In this document: positions 16,091 through 25,019 of the stretch, in pieces
Position numbering within the stretch: position 1 is the first letter of the stretch
How the letters are laid out: each line of letters begins with the position of its first letter
Assembly: GCA_026770615.1 (NCBI GenBank)
Contig: MU631453.1
Span: forward strand, 55,799-81,393
Length of the DNA stretch: 25,595 nt
Source of the DNA: Pavlovales sp. CCMP2436
Lineage: Eukaryota; Haptophyta; Pavlovophyceae; Pavlovales
Direction of reading: 5' to 3'
Made by a program: the position numbers and the translations under genes
Notes under the pieces: model-generated
Told to the model about the DNA's origin: nothing
Databases searched by the model: none
Seen by the model: the letters and a program-made list of their open reading frames with translations, nothing else

Positions 16091-17332
16091 CTAGCCTGGC
16101 TCGCATATGTTGAGATTTTTGCCCGGGGGCAAAAACCACAAATATACGCGGCTTATTTGCTGGCCCATTCTATCCCACCCCTTGACGGGGGTGGGCCTCG
16201 GGCGCAGGACTTTGGGTTGCGGGGTGTGGCGGGCTTGCTGGCTCATGCTTGCATTTTGAATACTTTGAGCTGCTGGCTCATGTTTGGTTTTAGGTTTACT
16301 CACAGCGGGTGCGCTTCTTGTCCTTGGGGTCGCTCGCAGAGCGGATCTCTTCCTCCGGGACGGCAGTGTGGAGATGCAGCGTCCCCTGCTGGGTGACTTC
16401 GATAAAAGGCCACCTCGATCGTCGTGCCGCGCAGCACCACGTTGGAAATCTCGCCAGAGCTTGGCCAGCAAGAAGGCGACCTTCACACCCGCCTTCTCGA
16501 GCGCGCGCGTGGCGAGCAGCTCGAACTGGACGACGTTGTTGCGGGCCAGCGCGACGACTGCCCCACGCTTCAGGGCCAGCGACACCGCGGCAAGGATAAC
16601 CCAGAGAATGCGGCGCACCATAAAGAGGAACGTACCGGGGTTGACCTGCGGGCGAGCTTCTCGAAGAGGACCTCCGGCAGGATGAGCTGCATTGAGATGC
16701 CGGTGAGGCCGCCCATCATGTCCAAGAAGATCTTCGCCCCGACGCGCATAGTGACCTCAGCGACATGGCCGGTGCGGCTACCGGCCAGCGAGTAGCCCTC
16801 GGGACGGAGGACTCGTCGGTCGGCACAGCAGTGCCCGGCGCTCCGACCGCGGTAGGCAGGGCGCAAGACACCGCCGCAGCCGGCGAGAGGCGGGAAATAC
16901 CCTGCATAAAGCGAGTGACAAATCCACGGATATCGCCGACCGGCGGCGCACTCGCCAAGCTAGACGCCAAAGCGGTTGTAATGACCGCCGTGAGGCTGAG
17001 GCAGCCGTCGCGGAAAGCGGCCGTGTGGAGGGTGCCCGTGTTGAGAGCATCAAACTCGATCTCAGCGTGCGAGTGCACGCTGTTGCCCGTGTACTGCTGG
17101 ATAGCGGCACGAGTCGCAGACTCCGGCATCGAAAGGGGAGCCCCGACGCGCGGAAGACGGACTCAAGCTCCTTCGACACAAACGCGGGCTGCGCAGCAGC
17201 GGCAGCAGCGTTAGCAGCAGCAGTGGCAGCAGCAGCAACAGCGGCAGCAGCAGCATCGGCGCCAACAACACTCATGACGGACGGGTACGAGACGGAGTAC
17301 CCCGTGAAGGGGTGGGGAAGACCAGTGGGCAT
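16091..17332 (-). pseudogene. Unknown T2 protein, broken by several frameshifts
   Basis: The coding signal passes through four minus-strand frames. It starts at ATG 17332 (MPTGLPHPFTGYSVSYPSVM), goes through an Ala run to FVSKELESVFRASG; then, in another frame from about 17140, ESATRAAIQQYTGNSVHSHA, TAAFRDGCLSLTAVITTALA and DIRGFVTRFMQG; then GYSLAGSRTGHVAEVTMRVG and SMQLILPEVLFEKLA; and finally VNPGTFLFMVRRILWVILAA and NNVVQFELLATRALEKAGVK. The parts look like one protein of about 300-350 residues with hydrophobic and alpha-helical segments. I recognise no family and see no DDE, RNase H or capsid motif. Frame changes near 17140, 16790 and 16650 mean that it is a pseudogene or that the assembly has indels. 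Confidence 0.5.
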
Positions 17333-17393
17333 GGAACGTGACTAGCAGGCGAGCGCTCCCCAGGCGGGGCTCGCTGGGACGGCGAGCTCCTTC

Positions 17394-18151
17394 GTGCCGA
17401 CGGCGACCGACGCGCGTGCGTGTCTGGTCGACCTCCGCGCGCGGGAGCACGCTGTGGTCCACGAGCAGTTCGAGATGCTCGTGGAGGAGAAGCGAAGGAT
17501 GGCGCTCAACGGAGAGTTGGTCAGCTCGTGGAGGAGAAGCGAAGGATGGTGCTCAACGGAGAGTTGGTCACGGCGCAATACTGTGACCACCGAGGCGTCT
17601 ACCTCGTTACCCTCACCTACATGGTCGGCGAGGCAGGAGCCCCACAGGGCGCCGCGGCGCGACCGGCCGATCGCAACCGCGACGCTCCACGAGATCGCCC
17701 GCTGCTTGCAAAGGCGGCGGCCCCCGACTGCAAGGGCGCGGTCGCGCGCTCATCGCCGTCGGCGGGGATCTCGTGGAGGAGGCTCAACAACTGGAAGAAG
17801 AAGCTCTGCGCTGATGGCACATTACGGCCGGGGGCAAGGATGCGCGTGGCGGCTCGGACCGCCAAGCGCCGTGCCGGCTTGCCGGCACGGCAGGAGGCGA
17901 CCGTCGCCCCGCGCTTTTCCCCCACGGCCGCTGGGAAGCCGAGAGCCAATGCTTCCTTCAGGGCACCAGCGAAGCCCGTGTAGACACGAACCTCGTCCGA
18001 ATCTGATTCGGACGAGGACTCGGAGCTGCCGTCCGGCTTGGACGAGGACTCGGCGATGGAGGAGGATATCGACGAGTCGCTCTCGGACGCAACCGAAGCG
18101 ATGGCTGCACGATGCTTCGTCGGCGGATCGAAAGGCGGCTCGAAACGCTAG
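17394..18151 (+). pseudogene. Unknown T2 protein with acidic tail; 47-bp duplication and TAG
   Basis: ATG 17394 (MPTATDARACLVDLRAREHA) leads to HEQFEMLVEEKRRMALNGEL. A 47-bp direct duplication (17477-17570) shifts the frame, after which the reading continues TAQYCDHRGVYLVTLTYMVG, then RRLNNWKKKLCADGTLRPGA. At 17981-17983 a TAG interrupts it, yet the same frame goes on into a clear acidic tail (TSSESDSDEDSELPSGLDED) and a SKGGSKR end at TAG 18149-18151. Before the duplication the protein would have been about 240 residues. The RRLNNWKKK segment looks DNA-binding-like, but I cannot name a domain. Only 61 bp separate its ATG from that of the divergent minus-strand gene, so they may share a promoter. 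Confidence 0.5.
17477..17570 (+). repeat. 47-bp tandem duplication
   Basis: Two direct copies of a 47-bp unit starting GCTCGTGGAGGAGAAGCGAA, with one internal mismatch (GGCGC/GGTGC). Since 47 is not a multiple of 3, it shifts the T2 plus-strand frame. Confidence 0.9.
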
Positions 18152-18519
18152 CTGGAGCAGGCCGCGCCGTGAGTCGCGGTAGCGCCGCTGTACGCGTAAC
18201 GCCGCGTTGCGAGAACGCGGAAGGGGGGCACTTGGCACTGCCCTCCGCTGTCCCTCGTCTCAGGCGGGCTGCGGACCCAGCTGTAGAGCGGGGAATTCAG
18301 CCTACCGAGGGTTCTTCGGGGCGCCGCAGGGGCGGTATGCAGCACCGCGCCGGGCGTCTCCCCGCTGTCCAAGTGGGGCCCCGCTGCCAGGCGGGGACTA
18401 CGTGCTCAACGATTTGTTCACCACGGGCGGGTGCTGCATTTTCAGACGACGCGAGGGAAAGGAGTGGAGGTCGGTCAGCGCGCCAGTCGAGAGTCGTCAG
18501 TCGTCGATCGTCGTGTGTC

Positions 18520-18645
18520 TGAACTGATCAGCGGTGGGGACGGTATCCGTGTGCTCGGGGTGGATCCCTGGATCTGAGTGTTTTTCAACACTTAGATCCA
18601 GTGTGATCCTCTCGGGGACGGACGTGTAACTATAAACTTACACAG
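18520..18645 (+). repeat. T2 right terminal inverted repeat
   Basis: Reverse complement of 15861-15992; contains GGTATCCGTGTGCTCGGGG and CCTCTCGGGGACGGACGTG. Confidence 0.85.
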
Positions 18646-19115
18646 CAGTGACACCAGATAGTATTTGGTTGGTCGCACCGGACATTTGCAAATGTAGGTG
18701 CTCTTCACGGACTGACATTACTATTCTAATTCACGAATAATCGACAGAGTGTTGGATTCGCCGGTCAGCGTTATCTCTCGTCTAGTCCTTGCAGCGCTAG
18801 ACGGTGCCTGTCGAGAGATCGAAGGGCAGCAGGTTCAACTAAGAGAGCTGAGAAGTGAAAACGGAAGACGAAGCAAACTGGACAAGTTGAGCGAAAGCGA
18901 CACTTGAAATAGCTGCTCCTAAATGGCAGCATGGCTGCCAAATAGCCTGACTCATCACTGTTGTGATTCCTCATCTATCAAGTAGATAGGACCTCATCAC
19001 TGGGCTGTGCAGTGTGCTTGGGCATGCAGGCGATATAGCTCTGTATATGCATACTGCAGTTAGCATATACAGAGCCATACCGCCAAAACAGAGTCTCGAT
19101 AATTGCGTATGATTG
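18646..19115. other. No supported gene; one hairpin
   Basis: No coherent frame. A 13-bp inverted repeat (GCTCTGTATATGC, 19038-19050, with GCATATACAGAGC, 19063-19075) encloses a 12-base loop containing CTGCAG. Confidence 0.6.
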
Positions 19116-19282
19116 CAGGGGATCGCGGGCAATAAGAAACCGTCGTGTTAAGAAACTGCGCCTCTTTTTTGTGTATTGCTTGCATGTATTTCAAGCAAAT
19201 TTAAGCATTGTTTGTATGTAATTTGCTAAGAAACTCAGCCTCAGCCTCAAAAAGCGCCGTTCTTATTGCCCGCGATCCCTTG
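19116..19282 (-). mobile_element. MITE M1, copy 1 (167 bp)
   Basis: The ends are inverted: CAGGGGATCGCGGGCAATAA at the left and TTCTTATTGCCCGCGATCCC then TTG at the right. There is no coding capacity. It is a reverse-complement relative of 24856-25020, with shared internal TTCTTAGCAAATTACA and CAAACA.TGCTTAAAT. The TIR structure and size fit a non-autonomous DNA transposon; the superfamily is unclear. Confidence 0.85.
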
Positions 19283-19499
19283 TATATAATGGCTCAAGTA
19301 GCCCGTGTGTTGGAATATGCGAACACGTCCGGCAGTCGCCGGCGGCTGTTAGCCTAGTTGGGAGAGTCCCGGGCAAGCCGGGCCGTTTTCTACGTAATGT
19401 TCGCTATTCGTCGTGATGTGGGTTTAGATATCCCATCCGTGCTGCGACTGATACTATGTACCGCCTTCGAGCGACGGCTACAGCGTCGTGGCTTTTCAT

Positions 19500-19732
19500 C
19501 AGTCGAGCGCGTCGCGTCGAGCGATTAAATGGTGGCGCGCTGCTGCGCGAGAGGCGAATCCACCGTTTGGGCGCTTGCATCGACGCCTCGAGACGAAAGC
19601 GCGAGGCGACGAGCGGTGGAGCACGTCAAGGCCCCGCCCGTTCACGAGCACTCAAGCCCGGATGTCGACCTCGTCTGCCAACCACATGGGTCTGCGTGGA
19701 GATCTCCTCGTCGGCAGCAGCTCTCTGCGAGG
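19500..19732 (-). repeat. Dispersed repeat A, copy 2
   Basis: Reverse-complement partner of 1342-1579. Its right edge is about 10 bp from a T-family left terminus fragment at 19741, suggesting an insertion or truncation point. Confidence 0.75.
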
Positions 19733-19740
19733 TGGTAGTG

Positions 19741-19775
19741 TGTAAGTTTCTAGTAAAACGTCCGTCCCGGTAGTA
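19741..19775 (-). repeat. T-family left-terminus fragment
   Basis: TAAGTTTCTAGTAAAACGTC then CGTCCCGG matches the outermost part of the T2 left TIR (TTTCTAGTTAAACGTCCGTC). It then diverges. Confidence 0.7.
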
Positions 19776-19937
19776 CCACCCTTGCTTTGGGCATCGGGTT
19801 GCAACTTCAAAAGCGCATCTACATTTTTAAAAAAACGAGCCCACCTCAGACTCAAGACGGTGGCGAGCGGAGTCGAACTGAGAGCGCCATTCACTCGCTG
19901 ACCATGAAGCGCTAGTGTGGAGCCCGGATGCGGATGA

Positions 19938-20570
19938 ACTTCGACGCGGGGTGAGACCAAGTGCAAGGGTCACATGCGCTCACACACCGGGGAGCGACTC
20001 GCCTGTGGGGTGCCGAGCTGCGACTTCAAGACCGCGTGGTCGGCTCAAATGTACAACCACCGTAAGAAGAAGCGCCACCAGGGGGCCCTGGTGCTGCTGC
20101 CGCCATCCACTGCGCTCCAGAAATTGCCTCCAGGTGTCAACGCGAGCGCTGAGCGCGAGGCGCTGTGCGAACCGCCGAGCGAGGAGGAGGGTGGCGAGCT
20201 CGAGGACGCGATCAGCGAGCCAGACCTCGAGACTGAGCTCAGCGCGGCGAAGGAGGAGGTCGCGCTTGCTCAGCGCAAGCTCAAAAAGAACAAGCACGCA
20301 CTCTGGAGAGAAAATGAGTGCTCTGTCTCGTTGCGCGCGGAGCTGGCTGCGGCGCAGGCGGTGGTGAAGGTCGAGCCCGTGTTGGCGAAGGCCGGTGAGA
20401 TGGAGGCGATGGCCGCTGCGCACGCGCGCGAGCTTAGCAGTGTGCTGGCGCGGTTGGACGCAGCGGAATTGCGCGTCATTGCGATGGAGGCGCGCAAGCG
20501 CGCTGTCGAAGCGCAGACGCGTGCTGTTGCGGCGCAGGCGCTTGCTGACGCCGCCGGAGCTTGGCAATGA
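19938..20570 (+). CDS. C2H2 zinc-finger protein with coiled-coil tail, 5' partial
   Basis: The frame opens after a TGA at 19935. CKGHMRSHTGER is the end of one C2H2 finger plus the HTGER linker. CGVPSCDFKTAWSAQMYNHR and KKKRH complete a second finger (C-x4-C-x12-H-x5-H). An acidic region with PPSEEEGGELEDAISEPDLE and a long Ala/Glu/Arg/Lys-rich stretch (~residues 80-195, with heptad-like patterns such as LETELSAAKEEVALAQRKL) predict a coiled coil, ending AGAWQ, TGA at 20568-20570. Missing upstream fingers suggest a spliced gene or a truncated copy; I see no clear upstream exon, and the T-family fragment and repeat A lie just before it. A nuclear DNA-binding role is expected for tandem C2H2 fingers. 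A third finger-like half (YECKAAGC) follows in another frame at about 20600-20625. Confidence 0.6.
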   Translation, partial: TSTRGETKCKGHMRSHTGERLACGVPSCDFKTAWSAQMYNHRKKKRHQGALVLLPPSTALQKLPPGVNASAEREALCEPPSEEEGGELEDAISEPDLETELSAAKEEVALAQRKLKKNKHALWRENECSVSLRAELAAAQAVVKVEPVLAKAGEMEAMAAAHARELSSVLARLDAAELRVIAMEARKRAVEAQTRAVAAQALADAAGAWQ

Positions 20571-20581
20571 GTCAAGACTGC

Positions 20582-20688
20582 CACACGCTTGGCCAGACGA
20601 GCAGCGCACGTATGAATGCAAGGCTGCAGGCTGCGCTGTGTCTCGAAGTGCAAGTGGGTTGGTTGAGTGGAGACAGCTTTGGGCGTGA
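20582..20688 (+). pseudogene. Degenerate C2H2 finger fragment
   Basis: The frame reads WPDEQRTYECKAAGCAVSRS, then ASGLVEWRQLWA and TGA. The C-x4-C half of a finger is present, but both histidines are absent (WRQLW in place of H..H). It is probably a relic of the finger array of the preceding gene or of a tandem copy. Confidence 0.4.
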
Positions 20689-20689
20689 G

Positions 20690-21119
20690 TAGGTGATCGG
20701 TGCTGCCTGAGCGGTGGAAGTGAGTGGGTGCTAGTGGGGGCAGTGAGAAATAATCAGATGCATAAATTATGTAATCTATTGAATATATGACAAAAACCTT
20801 TTATTAAAGAGGTGAGCCAGTCGCAATAATTGCAAGTCAAACTATAGATGACTATATATCCTTCGCAGCCGGCCCACGATGCTGGATTTGAGGCAAGCGT
20901 CAGCGAGATGCCAAGTGGCAGATGCGCCCCAGCCCTCCAGCAGTCGTACTAACGGTCAAACCCCAAAACATCCACTGCGCGGGCCATTCCAACCACTCGC
21001 CAGCCAAGTAATCTGTGGATGAAGGGGGCGGAGGACAAATGAGTGGGTGGAGCAACCAATTGGTGATTGACCACCCACTCACTCAAGTGAGGGGAACCTT
21101 ACTCCCACCGGAATATTTA
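20690..21119. other. No supported gene
   Basis: Around 20750-20860 the DNA is AT-rich. GAGTGGGTGG and its complement CCACCCACTC (about 21041-21080) form an inverted repeat. Nothing else recognised. Confidence 0.45.
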
Positions 21120-21245
21120 TGCGCAATATTTTATTCCAATCGTTCGCGATCTCTCACTGTCGATTCATAACGACGTCACTCCCGCCAGGCACAGTAAACC
21201 CGCCTTACCTGCAGGTACCTTCAGCTGCGCCTATGAATCGACAGC
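21120..21245 (+). repeat. Dispersed repeat R3, copy 2 (diverged)
   Basis: Shares CACTGTCG.TTCATAACGACG, ACGTCACTCC and CAGGTACCT.CAGCTGC with 21655-21777 and 3541-3652. It is the most diverged of the three. Confidence 0.6.
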
Positions 21246-21449
21246 TAAAGGCAAACCACCGGCTACAAAATAATCAGATTATTATGTTGATAGTTTCCGA
21301 TAGATAAGTTAGTACTAGTCGTCGCCGCCGTCAGTCCTGCCGGCTACTTCTCCTGTTGTCGTCACCACTACTACTGCTTCCCCAGCATCGCTTGTCGCTT
21401 GATCTCGGCCGAGGACATTTAGTCCAGTGAACGCCAGGATAGGCCCCAT

Positions 21450-21618
21450 GGACTCACCCTGGGGTCGAAATCCGAAATAGTGGCCAGTCAAGTGGGGATA
21501 TGCGAAAAAGTTCGGTGAAACTCCTTCCAAACGCAATTCTTGAACCTATTTGCCCCATTCACGAATCTATGATGCTTTCTTTCCACTTCCGATCGCTGAG
21601 AATCGGAAATTTTAGGAA
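21450..21618 (-). repeat. Dispersed repeat R2, copy 2
   Basis: Inverted relative of 8745-9003, but with a single unfolded AGATTCGTGAATGGGGC segment instead of the palindrome, so it shows the ancestral arrangement. Confidence 0.75.
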
Positions 21619-21654
21619 CTAGTCACTTACTTGTTTAGTATGTATAATTATACA

Positions 21655-21777
21655 TACTCCTCACTGTCGTCGGTTCGTAACGACGTCACTCCGAAGAGTG
21701 AACCAACCGTGCCAGCAGGTACCTCCAGCTGCATTCATTCAGCTGCAGGGCCATCACTGACAAAAATTACATCGTTG
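21655..21777 (+). repeat. Dispersed repeat R3, copy 3
   Basis: Contains CACTGTCGTCGGTTCGTAAC, GTGCCAGCAGGTACCTCCAG, then CCATCACTGACAAAAATTAC. Its end continues as ATCGTTGAGTTGCC, which recurs at 24797-24811 after CACTACTGACAAAATTAA, marking a fourth, partial copy near 24776. Confidence 0.75.
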
Positions 21778-22061
21778 AGTTGCCGAACGCGCCCAAGTCC
21801 ACTCCAACTCCTCTTCGCCGCCGCCGTCGTCATCCTTGTGCCGCTGTCGCCCTTTTCCCGCCAGCGGCTCACGTTCGTCGTACATCCCAGCCGCCAACAC
21901 CGTCTTCTCCGCTGCCAAGTCTACCGCCGTCCATGTCCACACCTCCGTCACTCCGCACCTGTACCCCCACTCCATCCCCCCCCTCGACCCACCCACCCCT
22001 CCCCAGCTTACCCAATTCCGCCGTATCCTTTTCTTCTGTTAGACTCCATTAGCTCATAACC
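21778..22061. other. C/T-rich stretch without supported gene
   Basis: Strongly pyrimidine-biased plus strand. Several frames are open only because of the composition (Pro/Ser-rich readings). I do not call any of them. Confidence 0.45.
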
Positions 22062-22421
22062 CTAGGTCCAGATCTTCACATGTCGCTTCAAAGTGTGTCT
22101 TTCCCTCGTCGATTGAGATAACAGATACCCTCCTGCCTCCTCCACGCGCATCCATAATAAACTCCTGTAGAGATTGTTTGTTGCTTGCTCCTGCCTAGGC
22201 TGTCCACCCCATGTTGAAACCATCAATTGTTGGAGTTCCGCTAGGAGCTCAGCTCGGTAAATAGCAATAAAGTCACTGACTTGCTCGTTCCCTAATCTCT
22301 TCATCAGTACCACATCTCTACCTATGCATGCATGTAGCGATACTGTGGAGCATGTTATACCCGTGTCATCTTGAAAGCCCCCCCCCCTTGTCCTCCTGTA
22401 ATGTACTTTTTTAAAATTCAA
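22062..22421 (-). CDS. Unidentified ORF, 119 residues
   Basis: The minus frame from ATG 22421 contains LMKRLGNEQVSDFIAIYRAE and LLAELQQLMVSTWGGQPRQE, with helix-like periodicity and normal-looking composition, ending in a TAG at 22062-22064. The N-terminal ~20 residues cross a G/C homopolymer that belongs to an inverted repeat, so the true start may be a later ATG (for example MKRLGNEQ). No family recognised; it may be part of a transposon. Coding status is uncertain. Confidence 0.35.
   Translation of the reverse strand: MNFKKVHYRRTRGGGFQDDTGITCSTVSLHACIGRDVVLMKRLGNEQVSDFIAIYRAELLAELQQLMVSTWGGQPRQEQATNNLYRSLLWMRVEEAGGYLLSQSTRERHTLKRHVKIWT
22345..22405 (-). repeat. Inverted-repeat arm with poly-C, partner at 23539-23590
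   Basis: The reverse complement reads ACAGGAGGACAAGG, a G run, then GATGACACGGGTATAACATG. 23539-23590 reads CCAGGAGGACAAGG, a G run, then AATGACGCGGGTATTATCATG. The same block is thus present in opposite orientations. Confidence 0.65.
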
Positions 22422-22490
22422 TGTTGGGGTACCCCCCTACCCCTCCAATCGGTGAAAGTTCTATGTTGGGGTACCCCCCAACCCTTGCAG
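22421..22490 (+). repeat. TGTTGGGGTACCCCCC repeat, two units
   Basis: ATGTTGGGGTACCCCCC followed by TACCCCTCCAATCGGTGAAA, then ATGTTGGGGTACCCCCC again. A third related unit lies at 23474-23518 (GGTTGGGGTACCCCC, then CTCCGATCGGTAAA). GGGGTACCCC is a perfect palindrome. Confidence 0.75.
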
Positions 22491-22639
22491 TGAACCTTGG
22501 CTGCCCCACAGTGGTTGGGAGCCCAGCCCTTCCAAGCCCGTGGCATGGAGATTGCCTATGCAAAAGAGTCTCGGAAGGCGTGCGCGGCACATTTTATATA
22601 GGAAGCAGGGCCAGCTGCTTGAGTACGTGGACATTTACA

Positions 22640-22765
22640 TTTAACATATTTTAGGAATAAATATTTTAAAACAACGAGATAGTATATATTAACTAATTAA
22701 GTAATTAATTTATATTTTAACCGCCTGTAATAAATAAACCGTATTTTACATGGAATTCGTTAAGT
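22640..22765. other. AT-rich spacer
   Basis: AT-rich sequence with TTAATTAATTAAG-like runs. No gene, and nothing supported from here to 23020 either, although that part is GC-rich with several open frames. Confidence 0.4.
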
Positions 22766-23024
22766 GAAGGATTTCTGTTTGGCAGACAGTCGCCACGTCT
22801 CTGTCAGACACACTCTGCCACGCCGTCCGTCGGCGGACGTGGAACCGGCGGGCTGTGTCTACGGCAGGCCCGTGCCGCCCGCCAGCACACGCCTCGGGAA
22901 GTGGAAGACGACGGCGCTCGGCGCCGACGATCGCCCGCCACGCGCGCGTCACCGCGCACATGGCATCGACGGCGAGCGGGCCAGCGATTTTTTTTTAAAA
23001 CTTTTTATATAAACAAATAAGGCA

Positions 23025-23306
23025 GGGCCAGGGCCGTTGACCACCGACAGGGCCACACCACAGGGCCATGGCCTGAAGCCCAGGGCCACTGGGCAGGGCC
23101 ACAGGGCCATGGCCAGGGCCATAGGGCCATTGCCAGGGCCATAGGGTCAGGGGCAGGGCGAGGGCGAGGGCGAGGGCCAGGGACAGGGCCAGGGCACCGA
23201 GCGAGGGCCATGTGGGGCGAGGGCGAGGGCTAGGGCTAGGCCGCGAGGGACAGGGCTAGGCCCAGGACTAGAATAAGGGCTAGGGAGGGCTAGGGCCAGG
23301 GCCAGG
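23025..23306 (+). repeat. Degenerate hexamer satellite (CAGGGC / GAGGGC / TAGGGC)
   Basis: More than 30 imperfect hexamer units of the form N(A)GGGC in about 280 bp. Sub-blocks are dominated by CAGGGC(CA), then GAGGGC, then TAGGGC. Confidence 0.9.
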
Positions 23307-23589
23307 CTATGGCTACGTGCGTGTGCGCCAGGTGCAGAGGTTGAGCCACCCCATTACAGGTACGCGTGGGGCCAGGTCCGGAGGTTGGGACCCCCTCCTC
23401 CCAGGCAGACAAGCATTTTCAGAGGTTGCGCACCCCCCTTTCGCATTTTTTTCTCGCCTGCGGCGCAATTTTTGGTTGGGGTACCCCCTAACTCCTCCGA
23501 TCGGTAAACATTCCATGTTGCCCCCCCTCTCCCCCCCCCAGGAGGACAAGGGGGGGGGTACAAAATGACGCGGGTATTATCATGCATCC

Positions 23590-25019
23590 ATGCTGCCCCG
23601 TTTGGTCCAAAGTGTGGCCGCCCATATATAGCTTGTGCTGCGCGATTGGCCAAATGTTCCTGCGCAGGTTGTGGTTAAGGTCGTTTCCCATGGTTTCCCC
23701 TACGTTATTCACACTGCGTAGCCTTCGCTCTTTCTGGACTTCTTCAGGTAGTGCGGGCATGCGCGATTGCCCTATTCTGTAGTGCTATGCCTACATCAAA
23801 GCTGACCGTCCGCCCTGCACTTCTCAGCACAGCGTAGGGGAGGCAGTTTCCATCTCCTGGTACGCCTACGGGGGCTAGTCTTACAGTTGCGAGTAGCGTT
23901 CTCAGGTCACCAGCTGGGCTGCTTATTGACGTCGGTCCCAGTCCCAGTTCGTCCTTGTCTTCTGCTGGTGCTTTCGTTCGGTGTTCTACCAGCCTTAATT
24001 TCTACTGCCTGCGGGCTTGCTGGTTTAGAGGCAGGTGGATTTGTCTTTGCGTCTGGTGCCCCCGATGTTACCACCACCGAGGCGCTACCGGTCCCGCCCC
24101 CTAGGGGTAGCACGCGGAAAGGAAATGCTTGGGTAATATGAATCCCTTTACGTAATATCTTGCTCACCTTGTAGTCCTTGACGATGGCAATTGCAATAAC
24201 ATGTTGTCAAACCAATATATGCACAAGAGAAGCGCACACGAGGCCGGCTCCGGCTTTCGAAAGGCTCTGTTCGACGACATTTATTGACAGTAAATTAGCG
24301 CGCAAAGCAAAAAAAATGTTCATCCTTCTTCAATTCGTCAACAGCTTTTATCCTAATCTTCCTCAGGGCGTGTGTAATAATCGCGCCATTAATAATTCGG
24401 AATTCGACCTCCCTAACACAAGTTATTAGTATATTTCCGTCGAATAAACGTACAACCCAGTGCTTGCACACTCATCTATAATTATAATTAAGTTTGCTCG
24501 AGTTCTCTCATCCTCATTGGTTTATCATACTAATTTAGTGTCCTAAAAGTATTTCCAGCTTCAAAACCTTTATTATAAAGAAAGGAGCCTAGAGGCGTCT
24601 TGTCCTCGCCTTCGCGCGGCTTGTTTTTTTTAAAGCCATTAGTCCGGATTAATTTTTTTCGGGACGGTAATCAGTAGTCTTACAAAAGGTAATTCTTATT
24701 TGTTGACGACAAAACGTTAGTTTCGCAAGTGAATCTGTCAATCCAGTAGTTCTTTAGCTGCGCCTGTTCTTCTTTAAACACTACTGACAAAATTAAATCG
24801 TTGAGTTGCCACTAAGCAGAAGAAAAAACATTCTCGGCGCCTGTGATCCGGTGTACAGGGGATCACAGGCGCAATAAGAAGGGCGCTTATTTATTTGAGT
24901 TTATGAGTCTGAGCTTCTTAGCAAATTACACACAAACCATGCTTAAATGCATACAAACAGTGCAAACAAATTAGGCTCAGCTTCTTAACGCTACGCCTTC
25001 TTATAGCCCGCGAGACCCT
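23590..25019. other. No confidently supported gene between the satellite flank and MITE M1 copy 2
   Basis: 23600-23780 and 23890-24170 have open frames on both strands without recognisable domains. 24180-24840 is AT-rich and holds a partial R3 tail (24776-24811). MITE M1 copy 2 begins at 24856. Confidence 0.4.
24837..24872. repeat. 13-bp perfect inverted repeat straddling the MITE end
   Basis: GCGCCTGTGATCC (24837-24849) and GGATCACAGGCGC (24860-24872), with a 10-base loop GGTGTACAGG. The right arm is the TIR of MITE M1 copy 2; the left arm lies outside it. Confidence 0.9.

Larger units (their letters stand above)
15861..18645. mobile_element. T2: TIR-bounded element with two divergent unknown genes
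   Basis: The left end (15861-15992) and right end (18520-18645) form an inverted repeat of about 125 bp with few mismatches. From the outside in, shared modules are TTTCTAGTTA (approximately), CGTCCGTCCCCGAGAGGATC, GTGTTGAAAAA/ACACTCAGATCC, GGATCCA.CCC, AGCACACGGATACCGTC and ACCGCTGATCAGTT. Each TIR contains an internal small hairpin (AGTGTTGAAAAACACT). The inside holds a minus-strand gene and a plus-strand gene that diverge from 17332/17394. I see no transposase motifs. Flanking CAGTGA..CCAG similarity may be a decayed target duplication but is not exact. Confidence 0.65.

Noticed and set aside
19980..20653. Minus-strand frames opposite the C2H2 gene
   Set aside because: The plus strand has clear zinc-finger spacing and a coiled-coil pattern; the antisense readings are Arg/Leu-rich shadows.
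21778..22061. Several overlapping plus-strand frames (Pro/Ser-rich)
   Set aside because: Pyrimidine-rich composition removes stops in all three frames; no conserved motif.
23313..23760. Overlapping frames on both strands near the G/C runs
   Set aside because: They cross homopolymers and inverted-repeat arms; no protein motif recognised.
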